Origin: Mycobacteroides saopaulense
GTDB taxonomy: Bacteria; Actinomycetota; Actinomycetes; Mycobacteriales; Mycobacteriaceae
Reading direction: 5' to 3'
NCBI RefSeq assembly: GCF_001456355.1
Contig: NZ_CP010271.1
Span: forward strand, 1,550,001-1,614,000
DNA: 64,000 nucleotides
Numbering within the stretch: the stretch's first letter is position 1; each line of letters begins with the position of its first letter. Shown here piece after piece: positions 55,097 to 63,943 of the stretch. The notes beneath the pieces are model-generated. The model was not told the DNA's origin, did no database searches, and saw only the letters and a program-made list of their open reading frames with translations. A program made the translations under genes and the position numbers.

Positions 55097-55492
55097 GTGA
55101 GTGTTCGGGACTATCAGTTCGACATGACCGGGATGAGCCCCGAGGAGCGCGAGCGCGCGGCGACGGGAGCGCAGGGGATCTTGCATATGGAAGACGGAGC
55201 CGGCAAGACCATGGCACAGAAGCTCCTCGTTGTGCGTGATTCGCTGAACGATGCACTGAAAGCAGCCGAGCGTGCTCAAGAGGTCGCGGGGTTCGGCGAG
55301 TTGCAAACCGGCTATGAGGTCACCAAGTTCTACAAGGACCAGTCAACGGAGGCGCGCGCCAAAATCACGGCTGACAGGGATGCAGTGCAGAAGCAGATTG
55401 ACCATTTCCTGGCGATGGAGCTGCTGTACAAGAACCAGGACGATTACAACGCCGGCAACTTCGGTGCGTACCAAGCGAGCGTTGTTTACTGA
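55097..55492 (+). CDS. Helical protein at the start of a type VII-associated cassette
   Basis: A 131-residue, mainly alpha-helical protein without signal peptide or Cys. Helices around LVVRDSLNDALKAAERAQEVAG and EARAKITADRDAVQKQIDHFLAMELL suggest a helical hairpin like ESX substrates and chaperones, but no WXG motif is seen. GTG 55097 is preferred to GTG 55094 by spacing from GAGG (55087-55090). Its stop overlaps the next gene by one base (TGATG). Function unknown. Confidence 0.7.
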   Translation: MSVRDYQFDMTGMSPEERERAATGAQGILHMEDGAGKTMAQKLLVVRDSLNDALKAAERAQEVAGFGELQTGYEVTKFYKDQSTEARAKITADRDAVQKQIDHFLAMELLYKNQDDYNAGNFGAYQASVVY

Positions 55493-56097
55493 TGCGCTGG
55501 CTCATGTCGCTGCCCATAGCCGCGTGCATCGTTGCGTTGACTGCCGCAGGGTGCACCGATACCACCGGGGGCATCGCGAAAACTGATTCATCCGCGAGTA
55601 AGCAATCCGCCTCAGCCTCGACTTCGACACCGGTCACCAATACATTGCCGAGTCCACATCCTGGCCCGACGGACAACAACAACGGCACGAGCTTTGATCC
55701 CTGCCTTGCGTATTCAGCAGATGAATTGCGGGCATGGGGTGTGAAGCCGGGTTCGGTTGAAGACCTCGCTAACACGCCCTCGCTGCAGCGGGGTTGCGCC
55801 TGGTCCGGGGATGGATGGGACGTCCAGCAGACCGTGCTCAATCGCCCCATAAGTGACTATCTCAACCAGGACCTGTTCCCTGGATCTGAACAAGTGACCG
55901 TCGAGGGGCTCGCCGCGGTGCGATGGCGTGATGAGGTTGACCCGCAGCGTGTCTGTTACGTGGAGCTTCCTGCTCAGAAAGCGTCCGTGGGAACGATCGT
56001 TGGTGTACGGAACCCCCAGGCGCAGAAAGTGATTCCAGACGCCTGCACGAAGGCGATGAGCATTGCAACAGATACAGCCAAGAAGCTGCCCAAGTAG
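55492..56097 (+). CDS. DUF3558-type lipoprotein
   Basis: A 201-residue lipoprotein with lipobox TAAGC (about residue 21) and a Ser/Thr/Pro-rich linker. A DUF3558-like domain follows: FDPCLAYSADELRAWGV, SLQRGCAWSG, CYVELPAQ and ending DACTKAMSIATDTAKKL, with four Cys probably in two disulfides. DUF3558 lipoproteins are frequent in mycobacteria near secretion loci. It may protect the producer from the co-encoded effector (inference). Confidence 0.82.
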   Translation: MRWLMSLPIAACIVALTAAGCTDTTGGIAKTDSSASKQSASASTSTPVTNTLPSPHPGPTDNNNGTSFDPCLAYSADELRAWGVKPGSVEDLANTPSLQRGCAWSGDGWDVQQTVLNRPISDYLNQDLFPGSEQVTVEGLAAVRWRDEVDPQRVCYVELPAQKASVGTIVGVRNPQAQKVIPDACTKAMSIATDTAKKLPK

Positions 56098-56121
56098 GGC
56101 CTGAACAGGGGAGACGATTTC

Positions 56122-57336
56122 ATGGCTGACGATGGATGGCAGAGCCGTTCTCATGCTGACATTGTGGGGAAGCTAGGTGCGCTGAAGGCGGACAACGCGT
56201 TCACTCTGGCCAACACATGGAGCGATGTATACACGAAGCTCTCTGATGCGGCCGTCTCATACGGCAATGCGAAATCCAAACTGGCAGAGCCAGATTTCTG
56301 GACGGGTAAAGGCCCTGAGGCTGCGCTCGATGAGATGACTACCAAGGAACGCGAACTCAATTCGGACAGTGGGACGTCAGCGAAAGCGGGCAAGATGAGT
56401 ACAGCCTTGTTCCAGGACGGCGAGGTGCTCTCGCAGTCCTCGCGGGTAGCGCAAGCGTATCCGGTGCCGCCCGATGACACCGATGCTGATTCCAAAAAGA
56501 AGCTGCTGGAGGCGGTCAGGGCTGAGGCGCAGCGCCTTTACACCTCGCCGTTGGAGGCCGACCGGCCCAAGTTCACGGAAGACTCGAATACCACTGCTGG
56601 TGGCCCTATGCCTGCGGGGCCTGGCGGCAACAACGACGGCGGTGGTGGTTCGAGTTCGGGCGGTTCTGGCAGCGGTACTCAAACCCCGCCGTCATCCTCG
56701 GACGGCTTGGCCAGCAAGGACACCAAACCGCAACTGGCCGGTGGCGAGGGTCAGCAGGCTGGCGCAGGTCAAGGACAGGGCGGCCAGGGCAGTGGTTCCG
56801 GTGGCGGCACTCCGGGTGGTGGTCAGGGCGCGGGTTCTGGTGGTGCTGGTTCTGGTTTGGGTTCTGGCTCGGGTGGTTCTGGCCTGCCGATCGGTAGCAC
56901 GACTGCGGCTGGGTTCTCGCCGTCATCGACGGGTACGGGCGTCGGTGGGTCAGGTTCAGGTGTGGGCGGACCTGGCGGGCTGAGCGCGCTGCGCGGTGGG
57001 GCGGGCTTGCCGGGCGGTGCCGCAGCTGGTGCTGGCGGTGGTGGCGTGAATCCCGCTGGTGTGGGTGCTGCCGGTGTACGTGGCATGGGCCCCATGGGAA
57101 TGATGGGAGGCGCCGGTGGGCACGGTCGCGGGGGCAAGGGTGAAGACGATGACGATCACGCGACGCCGCAGATCCTGATCAATTACGACAACACCGACGA
57201 GTTCATGGGCGACATGCCAGCAGCTTCACCGGGGGTTATCGGTGACTGGTCCGAGCAGGAGAAAGCCGAAAAGGCAGCGCGGGATCGGGAAGTTCGCCGC
57301 TACAAAGCCCTTGGCTGGGACGTGAAGTTCGAGTGA
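56122..57336 (+). CDS. PPE-like type VII secretion protein with Gly-rich middle
   Basis: A 404-residue protein in three parts. Residues 1-150 are helical (LGALKADNAFTLANTWSDVYTKL) with FWTGKGPEA, a WxG-like turn resembling PPE/EspB-type domains. Residues 150-335 are Gly/Ser-rich low complexity. The last 60 residues, after an acidic KGEDDDDH stretch, are a conserved-looking end (NYDNTDEFMGDMP, GWDVKFE). This layout occurs in actinobacterial WXG100-linked cassettes. ATG 56122. A partner or carrier for the downstream effector is plausible. Confidence 0.7.
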   Translation: MADDGWQSRSHADIVGKLGALKADNAFTLANTWSDVYTKLSDAAVSYGNAKSKLAEPDFWTGKGPEAALDEMTTKERELNSDSGTSAKAGKMSTALFQDGEVLSQSSRVAQAYPVPPDDTDADSKKKLLEAVRAEAQRLYTSPLEADRPKFTEDSNTTAGGPMPAGPGGNNDGGGGSSSGGSGSGTQTPPSSSDGLASKDTKPQLAGGEGQQAGAGQGQGGQGSGSGGGTPGGGQGAGSGGAGSGLGSGSGGSGLPIGSTTAAGFSPSSTGTGVGGSGSGVGGPGGLSALRGGAGLPGGAAAGAGGGGVNPAGVGAAGVRGMGPMGMMGGAGGHGRGGKGEDDDDHATPQILINYDNTDEFMGDMPAASPGVIGDWSEQEKAEKAARDREVRRYKALGWDVKFE

Positions 57337-57367
57337 CCACGGCCGGTGTGCCGGAAGGGGTACGGCG

Positions 57368-57685
57368 ATGAGTGAGACCTTCAATGTGAGGTCAGAAGAT
57401 CTTCACCGGCACGGTGAGTCGATTCTTGACGCGGTGAAGATCTCCCGCGACGAGCACGCGGGCCATCACGATCAGATTGAGGAGGCCTCCTCCGGTTGGA
57501 TCGGTGAATCGGCCTCTGCCCTCGTGGATCTACACAAAGCATGGGTTGACCAGCGTGCGACGCTGCATCACCAACTTAACCAAGTTGGTATCGGCATGCA
57601 GGAAGACGCCAAGACGTTCGCGGCCATGGAGGAGCAGAACCGTGGCTCGATCGGTAAGGCGAATCCCGCAAATGGGGGAGCTTAG
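57368..57685 (+). CDS. WXG100 (ESAT-6-like) protein
   Basis: A 105-residue WXG100-family protein with W44-I45-G46 in SSGWIGESA, the turn between its two helices. Family members are small helical-hairpin substrates of type VII secretion, often as heterodimers. ATG 57368 follows GAAGGGGTACGGCG. It lies between the PPE-like gene and the NlpC/P60 effector gene, separated from the latter by three bases. Confidence 0.85.
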   Translation: MSETFNVRSEDLHRHGESILDAVKISRDEHAGHHDQIEEASSGWIGESASALVDLHKAWVDQRATLHHQLNQVGIGMQEDAKTFAAMEEQNRGSIGKANPANGGA

Positions 57686-57688
57686 GTC

Positions 57689-59050
57689 ATGGTGACCCCC
57701 GCTGATATCGAGAAGTGGAATCCGGACAAGCTACTTGCTGTGATCGGGACCGCTGAGAGCGCCCACAAATCTCTGGAGAAACTTGGCGAGAATTACGACG
57801 GCACCAAACGGAGTTTGAGTGACTGGGGTGGTTTGACGGCCGAGGCGTGGAAGGCCCAACACGGTAAACTGCGTACCGACATCACCGAGCAGGGTCGGCA
57901 GGCTAAAGCTGTCGCCGACGCCATGAAGCCCCTCTATGACGAGGTCCTGGCCGTCAAGCGCGAGTACCAAGACATCAAGGGGACTGTCGAGCGAAACGCG
58001 TCATTCGACAGCTCGGGTGCCACCGTCCATTGGAAACTCAATCCGAACGGCACTATCAACACGGGTGGCGCGTCCCTGGATTACCAGTCCGCGATGGTCA
58101 AACAGGACCTCGAACAACGTATGCAGAATGTCTTGACCAAGGCAACCACTGTCGATGCGGACATCGCAAATGCATTGCGTGCCATCACGTCCGGCGGTGT
58201 GCCAACCATCGGCGGCCAGGCGCCAGTAGACAAACCAAAGGACGAGCCCAAGCCCGCGCCGCAAGACCCATCGGTGTTGGCGTCTGGGCCCGTGGGTGGG
58301 CCGGATGGAAACCCGCCGTATCCCAATGGGGCCACGCCGACCATGATCCCCGGCAAGACAATTCCGATGGCCGATAACCCGCCTGGGTGGGATCAGAACA
58401 TGGCTCCCGGACCGCAACGCGATCAGGCATGGAAGGACTACCTGTCGGGTAAGAATCCGGACGGCAGCCAACGTGCACCCGGAACGCCGCCGCTGGCGTT
58501 GCCTAAGCCGGAAGCTGTGAGTGACAAGGGGTTACGTGTTATTGGTGCGGCCGGACGTCAGCAAGGCGTTTCGTATGCCTGGGGTGGCAACAAGTCTGTG
58601 GGCGGGCCAACTCAAGGGACGCTTGCGGGGGACCCGCCCGACGGCGGCGCACATCGGTATCACGATGACCAGCGCACAGGTTTCGACTGTGGGGGACTCG
58701 TGCGCTATTCGACTCAGCAGGGCGCCGGATACGATGTGTTCCAGCGGGCGGACGGTCTGGATTCTGGTGCGGGCACGGACCGGATCGACAAGAGTCAGCA
58801 CCTTACGCCGGTATCCGGCGGGGCCAGAATTCCCTCCGGGAAGATCTCGAGTATCGCGCAGCCGGGCGACATTCTTGTCTTCGAGACCCCGGGCAGCGGT
58901 CATGAAGCATTTAGCGGCAACAACACTCAGCACACCGGTATATATGTCGGTAATGGATACATGATCAATGCGCCTGAATCGGGAAAGCCTGTCAGGTTGG
59001 ACAATGCGGACGAGGATAGCCGTATGACAGACGTGTTGAGGCTCAAGTGA
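57689..59050 (+). CDS. Putative type VII effector with C-terminal NlpC/P60 domain
   Basis: A 453-residue protein. The N-terminal 170 residues are helical with a WGG at 47-49 and WKAQHGK, resembling a fused WXG100-like secretion domain. A Pro-rich linker follows (about 175-275). The C-terminal NlpC/P60 peptidase domain has catalytic C334 in GFDCGGLVRY and H415 in QHTGIYVGNGYMINAP. NlpC/P60 enzymes cut peptidoglycan peptides. No Sec signal is present, so export by a type VII system is likely. It may remodel the cell wall or attack competitors. Confidence 0.83.
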   Translation: MVTPADIEKWNPDKLLAVIGTAESAHKSLEKLGENYDGTKRSLSDWGGLTAEAWKAQHGKLRTDITEQGRQAKAVADAMKPLYDEVLAVKREYQDIKGTVERNASFDSSGATVHWKLNPNGTINTGGASLDYQSAMVKQDLEQRMQNVLTKATTVDADIANALRAITSGGVPTIGGQAPVDKPKDEPKPAPQDPSVLASGPVGGPDGNPPYPNGATPTMIPGKTIPMADNPPGWDQNMAPGPQRDQAWKDYLSGKNPDGSQRAPGTPPLALPKPEAVSDKGLRVIGAAGRQQGVSYAWGGNKSVGGPTQGTLAGDPPDGGAHRYHDDQRTGFDCGGLVRYSTQQGAGYDVFQRADGLDSGAGTDRIDKSQHLTPVSGGARIPSGKISSIAQPGDILVFETPGSGHEAFSGNNTQHTGIYVGNGYMINAPESGKPVRLDNADEDSRMTDVLRLK

Positions 59051-59682
59051 TGAGGGTGTTGCTTGCCGGACTGCTGATGGTGTTGGTGGGTTGCACGCAA
59101 GCACCCACTGCGACAACGGAACCTCCCGCGCCGCCGGACAGTAGCACCCTGACTCTGAGTGTTGCGGAAGTGCGTGAGATAACGCCGCCTGCACTCGAAT
59201 CAGAGCCCGACTTCGACCTGCATAAGCCATACACCGACCCGCAGCCTGATCTCGACATGTCTGTCGCGTGCCAAAAACTGTTCAACCAGGACCAGAAGTT
59301 CGGTGAGGGGTGGACGAACTTCCGCACCCTCACATATTCCGGGCCGAGCAACATTGGAATCAAGCAGAGCATCGCTGTATACCCAGACCGCAACGCAGCC
59401 CAAGCGGTCTTCGGCGGAATCCAGGACAACCTGTCGGCCTGTCAGAAAAGCTATCCCGTCGCGCGTTACGGCGCTCCATACACGCTGAGCAAGCTAGCAG
59501 GCGATGACAAGACCGTCATGGCCCAGTACGCCGACACCGTCAACGGACCGGGCAGTGTCGAGCTGTATCGACTGGACGAGCAAGTGATCATCGATGTCAG
59601 CGCCGCCCACTTTTCCACCGACCCGCATGTGGCTGAAACCGTCTTGCAACGGATTCGAGAGAAACTGCGTTCTCGCGCGTGA
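59050..59682 (+). CDS. Lipoprotein with PknH-like sensor domain
   Basis: A 210-residue lipoprotein: short signal MRVLLAGLLMVLVGC with lipobox LVGC. The mature domain contains FGEGWTNFRTLTYSGPSN, SIAVYPDRNAAQAVFGG and LSACQKSYP, the order of the PknH-like extracellular domain; its Cys pair is SVACQKL and SACQKS. ATG 59050 overlaps the effector stop by one base (TGATG), preferred over GTG 59047. Position directly after the peptidase suggests an immunity or regulatory partner (inference). Confidence 0.75.
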   Translation: MRVLLAGLLMVLVGCTQAPTATTEPPAPPDSSTLTLSVAEVREITPPALESEPDFDLHKPYTDPQPDLDMSVACQKLFNQDQKFGEGWTNFRTLTYSGPSNIGIKQSIAVYPDRNAAQAVFGGIQDNLSACQKSYPVARYGAPYTLSKLAGDDKTVMAQYADTVNGPGSVELYRLDEQVIIDVSAAHFSTDPHVAETVLQRIREKLRSRA

Positions 59683-59701
59683 CTGCCAAGAGGTATGCCC
59701 A

Positions 59702-60178
59702 ATGACGAAGCCGCAGCCCCAACTAGATCCGCCGCGGCTGGAGCTGGCCGCGGGCTTGTACGACATGGCGTCCTGGCAGCTCGACGTATTCCTCGATGAC
59801 GCTGCTGGCTACGGTATTTCGCCAAAGGACGCCGCGAGCCTTCAGGCACTGGTTGACCTGATGCGGTGGCAAGCCGAGGGGTACCGGCGTTATGCGGCGA
59901 AGATGCGCGCCGAAGACGAGATGGTCGACGCCTACTTCGCGGGTGATGTGGTGGTGCCGAACACTGCGGCAGCTTTCGAGGCATCGATCACCCGCCCCGA
60001 CCATCCGCCCTTCCCGAAGCGGTCCGAAGCCATCGATTACCAGCTACTGCGGCCCGTGCGAGAACAACTCGAAGAGGCCCACACAGTGCTCTCTCGTGGC
60101 TCCAGGCCGGTGATGGCCTATGCAGCTAAACAGGCCGCGGCGCTTTACTCTTGGTGTCATCCGACGTTGCCTGTGTGA
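59702..60178 (+). CDS. Helical hypothetical protein of the type VII cassette
   Basis: A 158-residue cytosolic-looking, mostly helical protein (LELAAGLYDMASWQLDVFLD, DLMRWQAEGYRRYAAKM, REQLEEAHTVLS). No signal or recognised domain. ATG 59702 with AAGAGG upstream, 19 bases after the lipoprotein gene. It ends the cassette and may be a chaperone or immunity factor. The following 60179-60323 holds no gene. Confidence 0.65.
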   Translation: MTKPQPQLDPPRLELAAGLYDMASWQLDVFLDDAAGYGISPKDAASLQALVDLMRWQAEGYRRYAAKMRAEDEMVDAYFAGDVVVPNTAAAFEASITRPDHPPFPKRSEAIDYQLLRPVREQLEEAHTVLSRGSRPVMAYAAKQAAALYSWCHPTLPV

Positions 60179-60323
60179 CGATCGAAAACGTGCACGGGTA
60201 GCGGCATCCCGGAACCTGGCTTGCTTCACGTCACACGAGGCGCATAGCGTCGCTCGCAAGTCCCTTGAAGAGCCGGGACGCTCCGAGAGAGCATGCGCTG
60301 TACTAAGCGCACGCCGAGAAGCC

Positions 60324-61145
60324 CTACGCGATCATCGGGTCGATCGCAGACCTCGGCACCAGCACCTGCAACGCCCCGTACGAGTCCGGCAGTATCGCGC
60401 CCTGGTCGAAGAAGAACATCACTCCGTCGTTGAGTACCGCGAAATTCTGGTAGTTCGAAGGGTTGTACAGCGACGCGGGGGAGAACGGCAACGGCGGCGG
60501 GGGAGGTGGCGTCGTCGTCGAAGTCGTAGCCGACGTGGTGGTGGTCGGCTGTCCCGAGGTTGTTGTCGTCGGCGTGGGAGTCGCCACCGGCGGCGGTGCC
60601 AGCTGCTGCTGCAGCTGAGCCTGAACGATCGGTGCGACGATCTTCAACGGATCATCGACCCGCCACAGCGGCGCACTTTCTTTGTCGTCCTGCGCAACCG
60701 TGTAGAGGATCGGCTTGCGGTAGCTCTGGTCCCAGTTGTAGGCCTTGAACGTCGTCTGCGCGCTGCCGGTGTTTTGGTAGATCTTGAAGACCACGGTCTG
60801 CGTGCCGCGCGGGGGAATCGCCGAGGTGTATGCCGTCGGCTTGATGCTCAGCTGATACGGCGTGCTGCGGGCGGTATTGGACTTTGCGGTGTTGAGAAAT
60901 GCGTCGCGCGTCTTGGCGACGTATTCGGCGATCGGCTTCTGTTCCGGGTAGTTCAGCGGAATGGTGATGTCGGCGCTATACCCGGGGTCCGAGAGGCGGA
61001 TCTCACACGTGGTGCCGGTGTTATTGCCCTTGAGGTCGGCGCAGTAGTCGTGTGGCGCCGCCCCCGCTACGCCAGAAAAACCGAAGATGGCGGCAGCCGT
61101 GGCCAGTACGGACACGCTTACCGAGCGTATGGATAAGTAGGGCAC
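60324..61145 (-). CDS. MPT64-like secreted protein (DUF3298/RsiV fold) with Pro/Thr linker
   Basis: A 273-residue secreted protein with signal peptide (VSVLATAAAIFGFSGVAGAAP). The main domain has TCEIRLSDPGYSADITIPLNYP and the paired Cys (DYCADLK, TTCEIR). A Thr/Pro-rich insert (about residues 185-220) precedes the final strand set FAVLNDGVMFFFDQGAILP and LQVLVPRSAI. This ending is nearly that of M. tuberculosis MPT64 (Rv1980c). Function of the family is unclear; MPT64 is an immunogenic secreted protein. The low-complexity insert inside the domain is unusual. Confidence 0.8.
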   Translation of the reverse strand: MPYLSIRSVSVSVLATAAAIFGFSGVAGAAPHDYCADLKGNNTGTTCEIRLSDPGYSADITIPLNYPEQKPIAEYVAKTRDAFLNTAKSNTARSTPYQLSIKPTAYTSAIPPRGTQTVVFKIYQNTGSAQTTFKAYNWDQSYRKPILYTVAQDDKESAPLWRVDDPLKIVAPIVQAQLQQQLAPPPVATPTPTTTTSGQPTTTTSATTSTTTPPPPPPLPFSPASLYNPSNYQNFAVLNDGVMFFFDQGAILPDSYGALQVLVPRSAIDPMIA

Positions 61146-61319
61146 GCCTGCACTCTAACTTCGCAAGGTGAACCAAGTGCCCGGACCGCAGAACTGAGCC
61201 ACCGAACCGACCTGCGCCTTTGAAGCTCCTGATAATCAGATGGAAGCCCTCTCCGCAGCCTCGTCACCTCGGTACGATCACTGCGTCCTTGGATCTTGAA
61301 CCCCTACGAGGGAGTGGCC

Positions 61320-63680
61320 ATGACGGGATCACCCGAATCCGGATTCAACGGCAAAATCGCGCTGGACATAAGGGATTCCGAACCGGACTGGACTCCCTAC
61401 GCCGCACCCACCGCGCCCGAGGGCGCGCCCAACGTCCTGTATCTCGTCTGGGATGACACCGGTATCGCCACCTGGGACTGCTTCGGCGGCCTCGTCCAGA
61501 TGCCCGCCATGAGCCGCATCGCCGAACGCGGCGTGCGCCTCTCGCAGTTCCACACCACCGCCCTGTGTTCACCCACCCGCGCCTCGCTGCTCACCGGCCG
61601 CAACGCCACCACCGTCGGCATGGCCACCATCGAGGAGTTCACCGATGGCTTTCCGAACTGCAGCGGCCGCATCCCCTTCGACACGGCGCTGCTCTCGGAG
61701 GTGCTGGCCGAAAAGGGCTGGAACACCTACTGCGTCGGCAAGTGGCACCTGACGCCGCTGGAAGAGGCGAATCTCGGTGCCACCAAGCGGCATTGGCCCC
61801 TGAGCAGAGGTTTCGAACGGTTCTACGGATTCATGGGTGGCGAGACCGACCAGTGGTACCCGGACCTGGTCTACGACAACCACCCCGTCGAACCGCCCGC
61901 CACCCCCGAAGAGGGCTACCACCTGTCCAAGGACATCGCCGACAAGACCATCGAATTCATCCGCGACGCCAAGGTGATCGCCCCCGACAAGCCCTGGTTC
62001 TCCTACGTGTGCCCCGGTGCCGGGCACGCCCCGCACCACGTCTTCAAGGAATGGGCCGACAAGTACGCCGGCACGTTCGACATGGGCTACGAGCTGTACC
62101 GCGAAATCGTGCTGGAGAACCAGAAGAAGCTCGGCATCGTCCCATCGGACACCGAATTATCGCCCGTCAACCCGTATCTGGACGTCAAGGGCCCCAACGG
62201 TGAGCCCTGGCCGCTGCAAGACACGGTGCGCCCCTGGGACTCGCTCAACGACGAGGAGAAGCGCCTCTTCTCCCGCATGGCCGAGGTGTTCGCCGGCTTC
62301 CTGAGCTACACCGACGACCAGATCGGCCGCATCCTGGACTACCTGGAAGAGTCCGGCCAGCTCGACAACACCATCATCGTGGTGATCTCCGATAACGGCG
62401 CCAGCGGTGAGGGCGGCCCCAACGGCTCGGTCAACGAGGTCAAGTTCTTCAACGGCTACATCGACACCGTTGAAGAGAGTCTGCGCTTCTACGACAACCT
62501 CGGCGGCACCGACACCTACAACCACTATCCCATCGGCTGGGCGATGGCGTTCAACACCCCCTACAAGCTGTACAAGCGCTACGCCTCCCACGAGGGCGGC
62601 ATCGCCGACACCGCAATCATCAGCTGGCCCAAGGGAATCGCCGCGCATGGCGAGGTCCGCGACACCTACGTCAACGTCTGCGATATCACCCCGACCATCT
62701 ACGACCTGCTGGGCATCACCCCGCCCGCGGCGGTCAAGGGCATCGCCCAGAAGCCGCTCGACGGCATCAGTTTCACCGCGGCACTGAAAGATCCGAAAGC
62801 GGACACCGGCAAGGACACCCAGTTCTACACGATGCTGGGCACCCGCGGCATCTGGCACAACGGCTGGTTCGCCAACACCGTGCACGCCGCGACCCCCTCG
62901 GGCTGGTCGCACTTCGACAAGGACCGCTGGGAGCTGTTCCACATCGAGTCCGACCGCAGTCAATGCCACGACCTCGCCAACGAGCATCCGGAGAAGCTCG
63001 AAGAGCTCAAACAACTCTGGTTCGCCGAGGCCGACAAATACAACGGCCTGCCCCTGGCCGATCTGAACCTCCTGGAAACCATGACCCGGTGGCGGCCCTA
63101 CCTGGCGGGGGAGCGCACCTCGTTCACGTACTACCCGAACAGCGCCGAGGTGGGCCTCGGCGCCATGGTAGAGATTCGGGGACAGTCGTTTTCGATCCTC
63201 GCCGAGGTCAGCACCGACACCGGAGCCGAGGGCGTCATCTTCAAACAGGGTGGCGCGCACGGCGGGCACGTGCTGTTCATCCAGGACGGCAAGCTGCACT
63301 ACATCTACAACTTCATGGGGGAGAAGGAGCAGAAGGTCTGCTCCGAGGCTGCGGTGCCGTTGGGTGCGCACGTGCTCGGGGCGCGCTTCGTCAAAACCGG
63401 CACCGCCCCGGGCAGCCACACCCCGGTCGGCGATGTCACCCTCTTCGTCGACGAAGACGCCGTCGGCTCACTGGGCGGCGTGCGGATCCATCCCGGCACA
63501 TTCGGTCTGGCCGGCGCCGGCCTGTCCGTCGGACGCAACAGCGGCTCGGCGGTCTCCTCGCAGTACAAGGCGCCGTACGCCTTCACCGGCGGCACCATCG
63601 CGCAGGTGGTCGTCGACATCTCCGGGGAGCCCTACGAAGACCTGGAGAAGAAGCTGGCGATCGCCTTCGCGAAGGATTAG
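61320..63680 (+). CDS. Arylsulfatase (type I, formylglycine-dependent)
   Basis: A 786-residue sulfatase. C83 in ALCSPTRASLLTGRN is the cysteine converted to formylglycine (CxPxR motif). D45/D46 in VWDDTGIA are metal ligands; GKWHLTP and ISDNGASGEG complete the alkaline-phosphatase-superfamily core (about residues 38-570). The C-terminal 200 residues are strand-rich. Length and layout match large mycobacterial AtsA/AtsD enzymes. No signal peptide is seen. ATG 61320 has GAGGGAG upstream; TTG 61296 is less likely. It hydrolyses sulfate esters for sulfur supply or modifies sulfated lipids or sugars. Confidence 0.92.
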   Translation: MTGSPESGFNGKIALDIRDSEPDWTPYAAPTAPEGAPNVLYLVWDDTGIATWDCFGGLVQMPAMSRIAERGVRLSQFHTTALCSPTRASLLTGRNATTVGMATIEEFTDGFPNCSGRIPFDTALLSEVLAEKGWNTYCVGKWHLTPLEEANLGATKRHWPLSRGFERFYGFMGGETDQWYPDLVYDNHPVEPPATPEEGYHLSKDIADKTIEFIRDAKVIAPDKPWFSYVCPGAGHAPHHVFKEWADKYAGTFDMGYELYREIVLENQKKLGIVPSDTELSPVNPYLDVKGPNGEPWPLQDTVRPWDSLNDEEKRLFSRMAEVFAGFLSYTDDQIGRILDYLEESGQLDNTIIVVISDNGASGEGGPNGSVNEVKFFNGYIDTVEESLRFYDNLGGTDTYNHYPIGWAMAFNTPYKLYKRYASHEGGIADTAIISWPKGIAAHGEVRDTYVNVCDITPTIYDLLGITPPAAVKGIAQKPLDGISFTAALKDPKADTGKDTQFYTMLGTRGIWHNGWFANTVHAATPSGWSHFDKDRWELFHIESDRSQCHDLANEHPEKLEELKQLWFAEADKYNGLPLADLNLLETMTRWRPYLAGERTSFTYYPNSAEVGLGAMVEIRGQSFSILAEVSTDTGAEGVIFKQGGAHGGHVLFIQDGKLHYIYNFMGEKEQKVCSEAAVPLGAHVLGARFVKTGTAPGSHTPVGDVTLFVDEDAVGSLGGVRIHPGTFGLAGAGLSVGRNSGSAVSSQYKAPYAFTGGTIAQVVVDISGEPYEDLEKKLAIAFAKD

Positions 63681-63943
63681 GCGGGCCAGTCGGTGAGCTG
63701 TTCCCACTCGCCGAACGGCGGCTTGTGCTCGGCCTTGATCACGATCTGCCCGGTGACCGCCGACCCGGGGTGGTACTCGTCGATCGCGAAACCCCCCTGC
63801 CGGTTCTCCGGCGTCGCGCCGTCCCAGATGTAGATGGGGCCGGGCTCGGCATCGACTTCGGCCACCTCGGTACCGCACTCGGCGACGGGCTCGTCGCGCC
63901 CCACCCCGGTGTGCTTGCCGTCGGTACGTCGCCAGATGCTCAC
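63677..63943 (-). CDS. Small conserved hypothetical protein
   Basis: An 88-residue protein (start ATG 63943) with PGPIYIWDGATPENRQGGF and SAVTGQIVIKAEHKPPFGEWEQL. It looks like a compact beta-rich soluble domain. It converges with the arylsulfatase gene, overlapping stops by four bases. No family recognised. The last 57 bases of the window show nothing further. Confidence 0.6.
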   Translation of the reverse strand: MSIWRRTDGKHTGVGRDEPVAECGTEVAEVDAEPGPIYIWDGATPENRQGGFAIDEYHPGSAVTGQIVIKAEHKPPFGEWEQLTDWPA

